Source of the DNA: an uncultured Bacillota bacterium
GTDB lineage: Bacteria > Bacillota > Dethiobacteria > DTU022 > UBA8154
Direction: 5' to 3'
Assembly: GCA_937973635.1 (NCBI GenBank)
Contig: CALJJZ010000007.1
Location: forward strand, 1 to 53,083
Length of the DNA stretch: 53,083 nt
Positions within the stretch are counted from its first letter, which is position 1. Each line of letters starts with the position of its first letter. Made by a program: the position numbers and the translations under genes. The notes beneath the pieces were generated by a model that worked only from the letters and a program-made list of their open reading frames with translations, searched no databases and was not told the DNA's origin. Shown piece by piece: positions 33,056 to 41,335 of this stretch.

Positions 33056-34021
33056 ATGAACATGATAAAAGGCATAAGAGCAATGTTGCTGGAGTGTATG
33101 GGGATGCAGGCGGGGGAAACGGTCCTGATCGTTGTGGATCCTCCCGCCCTGGAGATAGGCCTGGCTATGTGGGAAACGGCGCAGAGCCTCCAGGGAGAAG
33201 CGATGTTGTTTAAAATGGGGGAGCGCCAGCACCATGCCGAGGAGCCTCCGGCGGCTGTGGCCGCAGCCATGCGTGCGGCAGAGATCATCCTTGCTCCCAC
33301 GAAAAAATCTTTGTCCCATACCCGGGCGCGCCATGAAGCGTGTGCCGCCGGTGCGCGTATGGCCAGCATGCCCGGCATTACGCCCGGGATTATTACCCGC
33401 TCTCTGGCCATCGACTACAGCTATATGCGCCACCTCAGCCTTAAGCTGGCGGAGCTTCTGTCTGCGGCAAAGAAAGCAAAGCTCACTTCGGCTCTGGGGA
33501 CGGATCTGGAGCTTTCCCTGGAAGGCCGTGCGGGGCTGGCCGATACGGGAGATCTGAGCCAACCGGGCGCCTTCGGCAACCTGCCGGCAGGGGAAGCATA
33601 CATCGCACCGCTGGAGGGCAAAAGCCGGGGCGTTTTTTATTGCGATGCCTCCGTGGGAGGCTTTGGCAGGGTAACTGAGCCGCTGCGCTGCCTGGTAAAA
33701 GACGGCTTTTTATCCGCTGTGGAGGGGGGGAAGGTGGCAGGTGCCCTGCGGGAGAAATTGCGGGAGGTGGGCCGCCTGGCGGAGAATATAGCTGAGCTGG
33801 GTATTGGCACCAACCCCCATACCCCTCTTTCCGGCAACCCCCTGGAAGATGAAAAGGTTTTTGGGACGGTGCATCTGGGCATCGGCAACAATAAAAACAT
33901 GGGCGGTACCATAGAGACGCCTTTCCATATCGATTTTGTGCTCAAAAGGCCGACGCTGCACCTCGATGGCCAGCCGATTCTGCAAGAGGGGAAATTTGTG
34001 CACTCTGCCCTTAAGTTTTAA
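33056..34021 (+). CDS. M29-family metallo-aminopeptidase
   Basis: The 321-residue protein resembles the C-terminal part of aminopeptidase T/AmpS-type (M29) enzymes, which are two-metal exo-aminopeptidases. Likely metal-site segments are GNLPAGEAYIAPLEG (Glu), NIAELGIGTNP (Glu), FGTVHLGIGNN (His) and TPFHIDFVL (His and Asp). It is shorter than the ~400-residue classical members and lacks part of the N-terminal domain, as many Clostridial homologues do. ATG at 33056 follows GAGGGGGG. It is a single gene, divergent from the ArsC-like gene. Confidence 0.87.
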   Translation: MNMIKGIRAMLLECMGMQAGETVLIVVDPPALEIGLAMWETAQSLQGEAMLFKMGERQHHAEEPPAAVAAAMRAAEIILAPTKKSLSHTRARHEACAAGARMASMPGITPGIITRSLAIDYSYMRHLSLKLAELLSAAKKAKLTSALGTDLELSLEGRAGLADTGDLSQPGAFGNLPAGEAYIAPLEGKSRGVFYCDASVGGFGRVTEPLRCLVKDGFLSAVEGGKVAGALREKLREVGRLAENIAELGIGTNPHTPLSGNPLEDEKVFGTVHLGIGNNKNMGGTIETPFHIDFVLKRPTLHLDGQPILQEGKFVHSALKF

Positions 34022-34045
34022 GTAGAGCGTAGGCCCGGCGGGCGT

Positions 34046-35623
34046 TTATGGCTCCACCACCAGGGTGTAGTATTTGTCCTGGTAGCTGCCGGGCGGGTTG
34101 TCCCGGGGCAGTGTCGTAACAAAGGTAAAGAGCAATCTCCTGGCATTGGGGTGCCAGAAAATCTCCGGCAGGATATAGTTTGCTATGGGCAGCTCCAGGA
34201 TGCTCTTGCTGATGCCTCCCCGGGGGCGGATCACCAGCTCATAAATAACATTCATCTCCTCCTGGCGGTTCTCCACCAGGCAGGCTACGCTTTGTCCGTC
34301 GGGGGCAAGGAATATATTCATGCTCTGGTAGTAGGGCTCCTCCCAGAGCACCCGCCCCGCCGGGTCCATAACCCCGTAGGAGGTTGTATCTTTCCCGGCA
34401 AACCAGCGGAGAAAAAGGATCCCCGCCGGCCCGGCAGAGAGCCCTTCTATAAACTCCCCGTCGGTGGTATCGCTGATCAGCCGGTAAGTCTGGGTTTCCA
34501 GGTTGTAGACGGCAAGGTCCGAGCGGTAGCCGAAGGTGTATTCCCTAGTGCCGTCTTTCATCATATTGGCCCTTGTGGTAAAGACGATATTGCGCTCATC
34601 GGCCCAGCCTGTGGCGGCAGTAAGGAAGTAACCGTCGAGGCGGGTATTGATTTTGGCGGCCCCTTGATCTTCCAGCCCGACGATAAAAAACTCGCTGTCC
34701 CATTCGTGCTCAAACCAGACCAGCAGTTTATCCCCGCCGGGGGACCAGAGTCCGCCTTTGAAATAGCCGTCTCCAATCGGCTTTTCTGCCGTTTCCCCGG
34801 GCCAGAGAAAGGTGTTGTTGCTCCCGTCAACCCCTACCACGTAGACGCCCCCCTCACTGGTATAGGCTAAAAAATCCTTGCGGGGAGAGAGGCTCGCGCT
34901 CCAGGCTGTGACTCCAGGATAGCTGGCTTTACCCGTCTCCAGGTCGAAAAGGACAGGGGTGGTGCCGGCCAGGCCAAAAATGGTATGCTCGTTGGCCCAG
35001 CCGCCGGCCCGGAAATAACGGGGCAGCCCCTCTACGATCTGGATTTTGCTCTGGGGGTTGAGGGGGAGATAGGGTTTGCCGTTTTCACCGGCAAAGCGGC
35101 CCGGCCCGGCCTCCTCCTTCGGCCAGAGGAGATGGGCAGAGCTCTGCACCGTCTCTCCGTTGAAATATGCCAGGGCCGTGATTTTAAAAGCCTCGCCGGC
35201 AAGGGGGGGCTCCCATCTTGCCTCCCACCTGTCTAAAGAGGGGTCGGCCTCCTGCAAAAGCGTCCCCAGCCCTGCTTCGCCGGCTGAAGTGATATAAAAT
35301 TCCACTTTCCAGGCGCCGGGGGCCTCCACGGAGATATTTACTGGCCCGTTAATAAGGTAAACACCGCTCGCATCCAGACGGGGGGCCGGATCAAAAAGGA
35401 GGGGGCCGATACGGGGAGTTACCGGGGGGCGTTCTTCTTTTTGTTCTTCTTCTTCTTCTTCTTCTTGTTTTTCTTCCCCTGTTTGTGCGGGCGCCGGCTC
35501 TGCCTCTGTTGGCTCCGCGGGCTCCTTCTGCCGGGAGCCGGCGCAGCCCGGGAGCAAAGAACAGCAGGCAACAGCCAGCAGCAACAAGACGACAAGCAAG
35601 GTCTTTTTATTTACAGAGCCCAT
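34046..35623 (-). CDS. Lipoprotein with beta-propeller-like repeats
   Basis: The 525-residue protein has a lipoprotein signal (MGSVNKKTLLVVLLLLAVAC and lipobox LLPGC), a low-complexity Glu/Pro/Ala-rich linker with seven consecutive Glu (about residues 34-66), and a large extracellular region. Segments such as SPRKDFLAYTSEGGVYVVG, SPGGDKLLVWFEHEW, LAPDGQSVACLVENRQ and HPNARRLLFTFVTTL look like TolB/PD40-type propeller blades. I recognise no specific family. It is the only gene of its transcript, divergent from the diaphorase genes. Confidence 0.8.
   Translation of the reverse strand: MGSVNKKTLLVVLLLLAVACCSLLPGCAGSRQKEPAEPTEAEPAPAQTGEEKQEEEEEEEQKEERPPVTPRIGPLLFDPAPRLDASGVYLINGPVNISVEAPGAWKVEFYITSAGEAGLGTLLQEADPSLDRWEARWEPPLAGEAFKITALAYFNGETVQSSAHLLWPKEEAGPGRFAGENGKPYLPLNPQSKIQIVEGLPRYFRAGGWANEHTIFGLAGTTPVLFDLETGKASYPGVTAWSASLSPRKDFLAYTSEGGVYVVGVDGSNNTFLWPGETAEKPIGDGYFKGGLWSPGGDKLLVWFEHEWDSEFFIVGLEDQGAAKINTRLDGYFLTAATGWADERNIVFTTRANMMKDGTREYTFGYRSDLAVYNLETQTYRLISDTTDGEFIEGLSAGPAGILFLRWFAGKDTTSYGVMDPAGRVLWEEPYYQSMNIFLAPDGQSVACLVENRQEEMNVIYELVIRPRGGISKSILELPIANYILPEIFWHPNARRLLFTFVTTLPRDNPPGSYQDKYYTLVVEP
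35444..35464 (-). repeat. (GAA)7 microsatellite coding for poly-Glu
   Basis: Seven perfect TTC units on the plus strand (GAA on the coding strand) encode the Glu run in the lipoprotein linker. Changes in unit number would keep frame and only alter linker length. Confidence 0.8.
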
Positions 35624-35764
35624 TATTTGACCGCCTCTATCTTTTTAATGTTCAATCCGGCATATAAACTAAATTCGACACATCATCCGGGAAACCTCTG
35701 CCCTATGTAAAATCTGGCATCGCTTTGCTGTTTTTTTCTTTTTTCGTTGCCTGTTGAAATGGTT

Positions 35765-35773
35765 TGCTATAAT
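35765..35773 (+). promoter_or_regulatory. Extended -10 promoter of the diaphorase operon
   Basis: TG-C-TATAAT at 35765-35773 is a consensus extended -10 element, 130 bases before the NuoE-like gene. The best -35 candidate, TTGCCT, would be 15 bases upstream, slightly short. Confidence 0.55.
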
Positions 35774-35902
35774 ATTAGGGGAGAATGTTTTTTATCTTAC
35801 CGGACGTACTTCCATGGTCCCGTGCAGGTAAAGAAAGCAAAACCTTGCGTGTTTAAAAGCCAGGGGCTCTTTGGAGACGGTCTTTGAAGGGGATGTTAAA
35901 AA

Positions 35903-36415
35903 GTGTGTAAAGTAGAGGAAAGGGAGGCCATACTGGAAACAGTCAGCGCGGCACTGGCCAAATTCGAGGCCAAACGGGAAAATTTGATCCCGCTGCTCCA
36001 GGAGGTGCAGGGGCAGCTGGGGTACTTGCCGCCGGCGGCCATGGCGCAGATCGCCGCCTATCTGGGTGTGCCGGCCGTAGAGGTGTACGGCCCTGCCACT
36101 TTTTATAATGATTTTCGCCTGCACCCTCCCGGGGAACATCAGATTAAAGTTTGTATGGGCACAGCCTGCTATATGATCGGGGGACAGATCGCCCTCGATT
36201 CTTTTGAACGGCGTCTGGGGATCAAAGTGGGAAAGACTACGCCGGACCGCAAGTTCAGCCTGGATCAGGTGGCCTGTGTGGGCTGCTGCGCCCTGGCCCC
36301 GGTAGTGGTGGTGGACAATTACGTGGAGGGCCGCGTTACGCCCACCCGCGTGGACGGGATCATCCTTTCTTTTGCAGAAGGGAACGACAAAGGCAAGGAA
36401 AAGAAAGGGACTTAA
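35903..36415 (+). CDS. NADH dehydrogenase/hydrogenase diaphorase subunit, NuoE/HoxE-like [2Fe-2S] protein
   Basis: The 170-residue protein has the thioredoxin-like [2Fe-2S] fold of NuoE, HoxE and HndA: a helical N-terminal domain (NLIPLLQEVQGQLGYLPPAA), PATFYNDFRLHPPG, and four cluster Cys residues in KVCMGTACYMIGG and VACVGCCALAPVVVVDN. Start GTG at 35903 follows GAAGGGGA. It is 18 bases before the NuoF-like gene and begins a diaphorase operon. Confidence 0.93.
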   Translation: MCKVEEREAILETVSAALAKFEAKRENLIPLLQEVQGQLGYLPPAAMAQIAAYLGVPAVEVYGPATFYNDFRLHPPGEHQIKVCMGTACYMIGGQIALDSFERRLGIKVGKTTPDRKFSLDQVACVGCCALAPVVVVDNYVEGRVTPTRVDGIILSFAEGNDKGKEKKGT

Positions 36416-36433
36416 AAAAGGAGACGGAGAACA

Positions 36434-38350
36434 ATGCGCAACCTTTCTGCAAGTGAAACGGCCTACCGGCGGTTGCGGCAGCAGGCGGAAGCAAAACTTG
36501 CCCCCCTTAAGGATAAGCCTTTGATCTGGATAGGTACGGCTACCTGCGGCAAGGCGGCCGGGGCCATAGAGGTACGGGAAGCCTTTAAAGAGGAGCTGGC
36601 TAAAAAGGGGGTAGAGGCCCGTGTCCTGGAGGCGGGCTGTATGGGGCATTGCTACGCCGAGCCGCTGGCGGTAATCGCCAAACCCGGTTTTCCGGCGATC
36701 TGTTACGGTAAAGTGGACGAAGGCCTGGTTAAACGCCTCGTGGATGATTTTTTGCTCCACGATGATCCCTGCTACGAGTTTGCCCTGGTGGCCCTGGAGA
36801 CGAACGATTTTTTCCCCACCTTCAGCGATTTTCCCCGGGGCGTTTATGAGGAGAAAATAATCCTGGAAGATTGTGGTTTCATTGACCCCGAAGATATAGA
36901 CCACTACATTGCCCGGGACGGTTATGTCGCCCTGGCGGAGGTGCTTGGTACAAAGACCCCGCAGCAGGTCTTGGCGGAAATTAAAGCAGCCAACCTGCGC
37001 GGCCGGGGCGGTGCCGGTTTTCCTGCGGGAGTGAAATGGGAAGCGGTGGCGGTACAGACGGAAAAAACCCGCTATGTGATCTGCAACGCCGACGAGGGAG
37101 ATCCCGGGGCCTTTATGGACCGCAGCATCTTGGAATCTAATCCCCATCTTGTGCTGGAGGGGATGCTTATCTGCGCCTACGCGGTAGCGGCGCAACGGGG
37201 TTACCTGTATATTCGTTCCGAATACCCCCAGGCCATCCGCCGTGTGCGCACGGCACTGGAGCAGGCACGGCAGCGGGGGCTGCTGGGTTCTTCCATCCTG
37301 GGCGGTAATTTTAATTTTGATCTGGGAATTTTTGCCGGGGCGGGCGCCTTTGTCTGCGGTGAGGGCACGGCCCTTGTCAACTCCATGGAAGGGAAGCTGG
37401 GGCTCCCCGAACACCGTCCGCCGCGCCTTTCCACGGCGGGCTTGCGGGGCAAACCCACGGTTTTGAATAATGTTAAAACCTTTGCCTACGTCCCCTTGAT
37501 CCTGCGGCGGGGGGCGGACTGGTTCAAACAGACGGGGACACCGGGCAGCCCCGGCACGGCTGTTTTCGCCATGGCGGGCAAAGTGGCCAATCCGGGCCTG
37601 GCGGAAGTGCCCATGGGGACAACTCTGCGGCAGCTTATTTTTGAAGTGGGCCAGGGGCTCGCGGGGGGAAAACAATTTAAAGCGGTGCAGATCGGCGGCC
37701 CCTCCGGCGGCTGCCTGCCCGAAGCGGCCTTGGATCTCCCCATCGATTTCGATTCCCTGCAGGAAGCGGGGGCGATTATGGGTTCGGGCGGCGTGGTCGT
37801 CTTGGACGAGGACGATTGTATGGTGCGCATAGCCCACTATTTCCTGAAATTTACCCAGCACGAGTCCTGCGGTAAATGCACCTTTTGCCGCCTGGGGACC
37901 AAACAGATGCTGGATATACTCGGCGCCATCACCAGGGGGGAGGGGACCCTGGCAGATCTGGAGACGCTGCGCGAGCTGGCGGAAGACGTAAAAGCCGGCT
38001 CCCTTTGCAACCTGGGCGGCACTGCTCCCAACCCCGTCCTGACCACACTGAAGTACTTTTATGACGAATACAGGGCGCACATCGAGGGAAAATGCTGCCC
38101 CGCCCTCATGTGCCCTGACTTGATTGCCTATTATATTGAGCCCCTAAAATGCAGCAAGCTCTGCAGCGCCTGCGTGGGGAGCTGCCCGGTCGAGGCCGTT
38201 TACACGCGGGAAGACGGGCTTAAAGCCATTGATCAGGAAAAGTGTGTAAAATGCGACAACTGTTTGAAAGCCTGCCCTGTGGAATACAACGCTGTGGTCA
38301 AGCTTTCGCCGCCGTCGCTGCTCCAGGAAAAGGAGGGGAGGGGCAGATGA
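36434..38350 (+). CDS. NADH-binding flavoprotein subunit, NuoF/HoxF/HydB-like
   Basis: The 638-residue protein is the NADH- and FMN-binding electron entry subunit. An N-terminal thioredoxin-like region (residues about 30-115) keeps three Cys (TATCGKAAGA; AGCMGHC) where four are usual. The core has the NADH/FMN motifs LRGRGGAGFPAGVKW and NADEGDPGAFMDRSI, the [4Fe-4S] set ESCGKCTFCRLG, and a C-terminal two-cluster ferredoxin domain (CSKLCSACVGSCPV; CVKCDNCLKACPV). This layout is found in bifurcating hydrogenases and formate dehydrogenases. It overlaps the next gene by 4 bases. Confidence 0.94.
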   Translation: MRNLSASETAYRRLRQQAEAKLAPLKDKPLIWIGTATCGKAAGAIEVREAFKEELAKKGVEARVLEAGCMGHCYAEPLAVIAKPGFPAICYGKVDEGLVKRLVDDFLLHDDPCYEFALVALETNDFFPTFSDFPRGVYEEKIILEDCGFIDPEDIDHYIARDGYVALAEVLGTKTPQQVLAEIKAANLRGRGGAGFPAGVKWEAVAVQTEKTRYVICNADEGDPGAFMDRSILESNPHLVLEGMLICAYAVAAQRGYLYIRSEYPQAIRRVRTALEQARQRGLLGSSILGGNFNFDLGIFAGAGAFVCGEGTALVNSMEGKLGLPEHRPPRLSTAGLRGKPTVLNNVKTFAYVPLILRRGADWFKQTGTPGSPGTAVFAMAGKVANPGLAEVPMGTTLRQLIFEVGQGLAGGKQFKAVQIGGPSGGCLPEAALDLPIDFDSLQEAGAIMGSGGVVVLDEDDCMVRIAHYFLKFTQHESCGKCTFCRLGTKQMLDILGAITRGEGTLADLETLRELAEDVKAGSLCNLGGTAPNPVLTTLKYFYDEYRAHIEGKCCPALMCPDLIAYYIEPLKCSKLCSACVGSCPVEAVYTREDGLKAIDQEKCVKCDNCLKACPVEYNAVVKLSPPSLLQEKEGRGR

Positions 38351-38988
38351 ACAAAGTAAAGCTCTTTATTGACGGGCGGGAGCTCCTGGCCCCGGCCGGG
38401 GAAAAATTGTTATGGGTGGCCCTGGAGAACGATATTTACATTCCCCACCTCTGCGCTATCCGGGAAGAACAGAGGCCGAGTGCTTGCTGCCGCCTTTGCT
38501 TTGTGGAGGTGGAAGGGAGAAAAAGACCTGTAACCTCCTGTACCCTGCCGGTGAGAGAAAAAATGATGGTCAAGACCCGCACGCCGGCAGTGGACCGGCT
38601 AGTGCGCACGGCCTTTGAACTTCTTTTATCTGATCACAGGCTCAACTGCGGGAAATGCCCCAAAAACCGCGCCTGCGCTCTGCAGCGCATTGCCCGGGAA
38701 CGGGGCCTGAAACTGAAACCGGGCCGTTTTAAAGCTTTAGGGCGGGAATTCCCGCCCATTGACGAGAGTACCGGCGCCTTTGCCTTTGACCGAAGCCGCT
38801 GCGTGCTCTGCGGGCAGTGTGTCCACGCGGACCAGCAGGTAGTCAAAGTAGGGGCAATCGGCTTCTCCCGGCGCGGCCTGGACCGCTGTGTTTCTACCTT
38901 TACAGGGGTGAAGCTGGCCGACTCGCCTTGCACTAGATGCCTCCTTTGCGTGGAAGCCTGTCCGGTGGGCGCCCTTTATCCCCTGTAA
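38347..38988 (+). CDS. HoxU/NuoG-N-terminal-like iron-sulfur subunit
   Basis: The 213-residue protein carries an N-terminal plant-type [2Fe-2S] domain (HLCAIREEQRPSACCRLCFVEV; SCTLPV), a His-Cys region (NCGKCPKNRACALQ) and two [4Fe-4S] motifs (CVLCGQCVHADQQVV and CTRCLLCVEACPVGALYPL). It ends where HydA or NuoG would continue into a catalytic domain, so it is HoxU-like. ATG at 38347 overlaps the NuoF-like stop (ATGA) and follows AGGAGGGGAGG. No hydrogenase or formate dehydrogenase catalytic gene follows; MoxR is next. Confidence 0.9.
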   Translation: MNKVKLFIDGRELLAPAGEKLLWVALENDIYIPHLCAIREEQRPSACCRLCFVEVEGRKRPVTSCTLPVREKMMVKTRTPAVDRLVRTAFELLLSDHRLNCGKCPKNRACALQRIARERGLKLKPGRFKALGREFPPIDESTGAFAFDRSRCVLCGQCVHADQQVVKVGAIGFSRRGLDRCVSTFTGVKLADSPCTRCLLCVEACPVGALYPL

Positions 38989-39021
38989 TCTTTATGGGAG
39001 ATTGGAGTTGAGGAGAAAAAG

Positions 39022-39999
39022 ATGACTGTACAGCAGCACCAGGGCATTAAGGAGATCCATGCCCTGGGGCGGGAAATAACGGAAAATATCTCCCGGGTCA
39101 TCGTCGGCAAGTCCTCCGCCCTGGAGCTGTTGCTCTGCGCCCTCCTGGCGGAGGGGCATGTTCTGCTGGACGATGTGCCGGGAGTGGGAAAGACGCTGCT
39201 GGCCCGTTCCCTGGCGAAGAGTTTGGGAGGCACCTTTAAACGCGTGCAATTTACACCCGACCTGCTACCGGCCGATATTACGGGCTTCAACGTTTACGAC
39301 CGCCAGGACGGTTCTTTCAAGTACCAGGCAGGGCCGGTTATGACCAACGTTCTCCTGGCCGATGAGATCAACCGCGCCATCCCCCGCACCCAGTCCAGCC
39401 TTCTCGAAAGCATGGAGGAGCGGCAGGTAACGGTGGACGGTCTGACCATGCCTTTGCCCCATCCCTTCATCGTTATTGCCACGCAGAACCCGGTGGAGCT
39501 TGAAGGGACTTTCCCCCTGCCCGAAGCTCAGCTGGACCGTTTCCTCCTGCGCCTGCAGCTGGGCTATCCTTCTTTTGCCGAGGAGCTTTCCATCCTCGAA
39601 CGCTTCCAGAGGGGGGACCCGCTGGCGGCATTATCGCCGGTGGCGGAACCTGCCCGCATTATGGCGCTGCAGCAGGCACGCCGGGAAGTCCTCGTGGCGG
39701 AGCCTGTAAAAGAGTATATCGTCAGCCTGGTCGGGGCCACGCGCGGGCATCCCGCACTGCGCTTTGGGGCAAGCCCCCGCGCCTCCCTCCACCTCATGCG
39801 GGCAGCCCAGGCACTGGCGGCGCTGCAGGGACGCCATTATGTCCTCCCCGATGATGTAAAACGTCTGGCCGCCCCGGTGTTGGCCCACCGCCTGCTGTTG
39901 GAGGCAAAGGAGATGGCTCGGGGTTTGACGGCAACGGAGGTGCTGCAGGAACTCCTTGCCCGGGTGGCGGTTCCCGCGCCCCCGGAGCGGGAATGGTGA
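39022..39999 (+). CDS. MoxR-family AAA+ ATPase
   Basis: The 325-residue ATPase has Walker A DDVPGVGKTLLARS, Walker B VLLADEINRAIPRTQSSLLE, sensor 1 IVIATQNPVELEGTFPLPEAQLDRFLL and a C-terminal lid with GASPRASLHL. MoxR proteins act as chaperone-like factors, usually with DUF58 partners, as here. ATG at 39022 follows TTGAGGAG. The gene starts 33 bases after the diaphorase genes, so the operons may be joined, which could point to a maturation role but may be coincidental. Confidence 0.94.
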   Translation: MTVQQHQGIKEIHALGREITENISRVIVGKSSALELLLCALLAEGHVLLDDVPGVGKTLLARSLAKSLGGTFKRVQFTPDLLPADITGFNVYDRQDGSFKYQAGPVMTNVLLADEINRAIPRTQSSLLESMEERQVTVDGLTMPLPHPFIVIATQNPVELEGTFPLPEAQLDRFLLRLQLGYPSFAEELSILERFQRGDPLAALSPVAEPARIMALQQARREVLVAEPVKEYIVSLVGATRGHPALRFGASPRASLHLMRAAQALAALQGRHYVLPDDVKRLAAPVLAHRLLLEAKEMARGLTATEVLQELLARVAVPAPPEREW

Positions 40000-40009
40000 T
40001 TTAGAGACG

Positions 40010-41335
40010 ATGGAACAACAAAACTTACCGGAAAGATTGCCCACCCTCTTTGCCAGCGGTTTATTCCAGCTTTTTACCCTGGCGCTGCTCTTTATGGCCC
40101 TTATTTATGGCCAGCGGGGCCTTGTGCTCCTTGCCCTGCTTCTCCTGGTGACTTTTAACGGCGCTTTTTTCTGGAGCAGGTTTGGCCTCTCTGGTTTGGC
40201 CTCCCGTTTGGAGCTGGCGCGGGACAGAGTCTTTCCCGGGGAGCCGTTGCTCCTGGAAGCACTGGTGACCAACCGGAAGTACCTGCCTGTATGGCTGCAA
40301 CTTGCCGTAAGCGTGGACCAGCTGCTCCTTTCCCCTTCTTGCCCTGCGCCCGCTGCCGCCCCTGTCGCTGCCGCGTCTGCAGCCCCGGCAGCCCTGGGCA
40401 GCCTCCCGTTTCCGGCGGAGAGGGCCACGTTGCAGGGGGAAGGGGGTCTGCTCTGGCAGCAGCAGGCCCGCTGGAGCTGGGAACTCAAGCCGCAAAAGCG
40501 CGGTCTCTACACCGTAGGCCCCCTGCGTCTGGCCGCGGGTGATCTCCTCGGTTTTTACAAACAAGAAAAAACAGTGTCCGGCGCCCTTAACGTCATTGTC
40601 TACCCGCGCCTTGTCCCCTTACAGGGTTTTGCCGCCCCTTTACAAGAGCTGTTCGGGGCGGCGGGGGCAAAGAGCCCCGTCGTGGACCCCGTTTATCTTG
40701 TGGCCACGAGGGATTACCAGGCGGGCAGCCCGGCACGCTTTATTCACTGGAAAGCCAGCGCCCGCCATCGGCGCCTGCAGGAAAAAGTATTTGCGCCCTC
40801 GGCGCAGCAAAAGGTGCTGCTAGCGGTAGATGTAACGCTCTATCACCAAAAAGGGGCTGAACAGGCCTTTGAACGCACCCTGGAGGCCGTTGCTTCCCTG
40901 GCTGTGCAGCTGGAGCAGCAGGGACGGGCTTTCGGCCTGGCTGGCAACGGCTGCATGGAGGGGGAAAAGGAGCTGCCTTTTCTCTTGCGGCCCAGCAGCG
41001 GCCCGGCCCAGCTGGCGCGCCTGCTGGAGATGCTGGCCCGCCTGCAGCTTCTGCCCCGGGAGGGTATGGAAAAAGCATTTATGAGGTTGGGCAGCCCGAC
41101 GCGGGGCCTGACCTGCCTTTATTTTACTTATGCTGCTGCGCCCGGGACAGGCGATCCTGCCCTTGAGCTTTTACAGCGGCTGCATATTCCCGTGCTTGTG
41201 ATCGGGGCGGCGGAAGAAGAGACTGCCCAGACATCTCCGCACCCGTCCGCCGCTGCTTTGCCGCGGCATAACCCCGAGGAAGGCCGCTTTTTTGAGCTAA
41301 AAACGCTCCTCGGCGATGAGGTGACCGTGTCATGA
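40010..41335 (+). CDS. DUF58-domain membrane protein
   Basis: The 441-residue protein has two N-terminal membrane helices (about residues 14-48) and a DUF58 domain with the hallmark YLVATRDYQAGSPARFIHWKASARHRRLQEKVFAPSA split around residue 230, plus a von Willebrand-like fold following VLLAVDVTLYHQ. It pairs with MoxR and the following membrane protein. I chose ATG at 40010; in-frame starts upstream lie within the end of moxR. The Ala/Pro-rich insert near residue 110 is low complexity. Confidence 0.9.
   Translation: MEQQNLPERLPTLFASGLFQLFTLALLFMALIYGQRGLVLLALLLLVTFNGAFFWSRFGLSGLASRLELARDRVFPGEPLLLEALVTNRKYLPVWLQLAVSVDQLLLSPSCPAPAAAPVAAASAAPAALGSLPFPAERATLQGEGGLLWQQQARWSWELKPQKRGLYTVGPLRLAAGDLLGFYKQEKTVSGALNVIVYPRLVPLQGFAAPLQELFGAAGAKSPVVDPVYLVATRDYQAGSPARFIHWKASARHRRLQEKVFAPSAQQKVLLAVDVTLYHQKGAEQAFERTLEAVASLAVQLEQQGRAFGLAGNGCMEGEKELPFLLRPSSGPAQLARLLEMLARLQLLPREGMEKAFMRLGSPTRGLTCLYFTYAAAPGTGDPALELLQRLHIPVLVIGAAEEETAQTSPHPSAAALPRHNPEEGRFFELKTLLGDEVTVS

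Noticed and set aside
35792-38080. Very long open frame (762 codons) on the minus strand
   Set aside because: It lies opposite the NuoE- and NuoF-like genes, whose motifs are unmistakable. The antisense translation is low in recognisable structure and rich in His, Gln and Pro, as expected for a GC-rich shadow frame.
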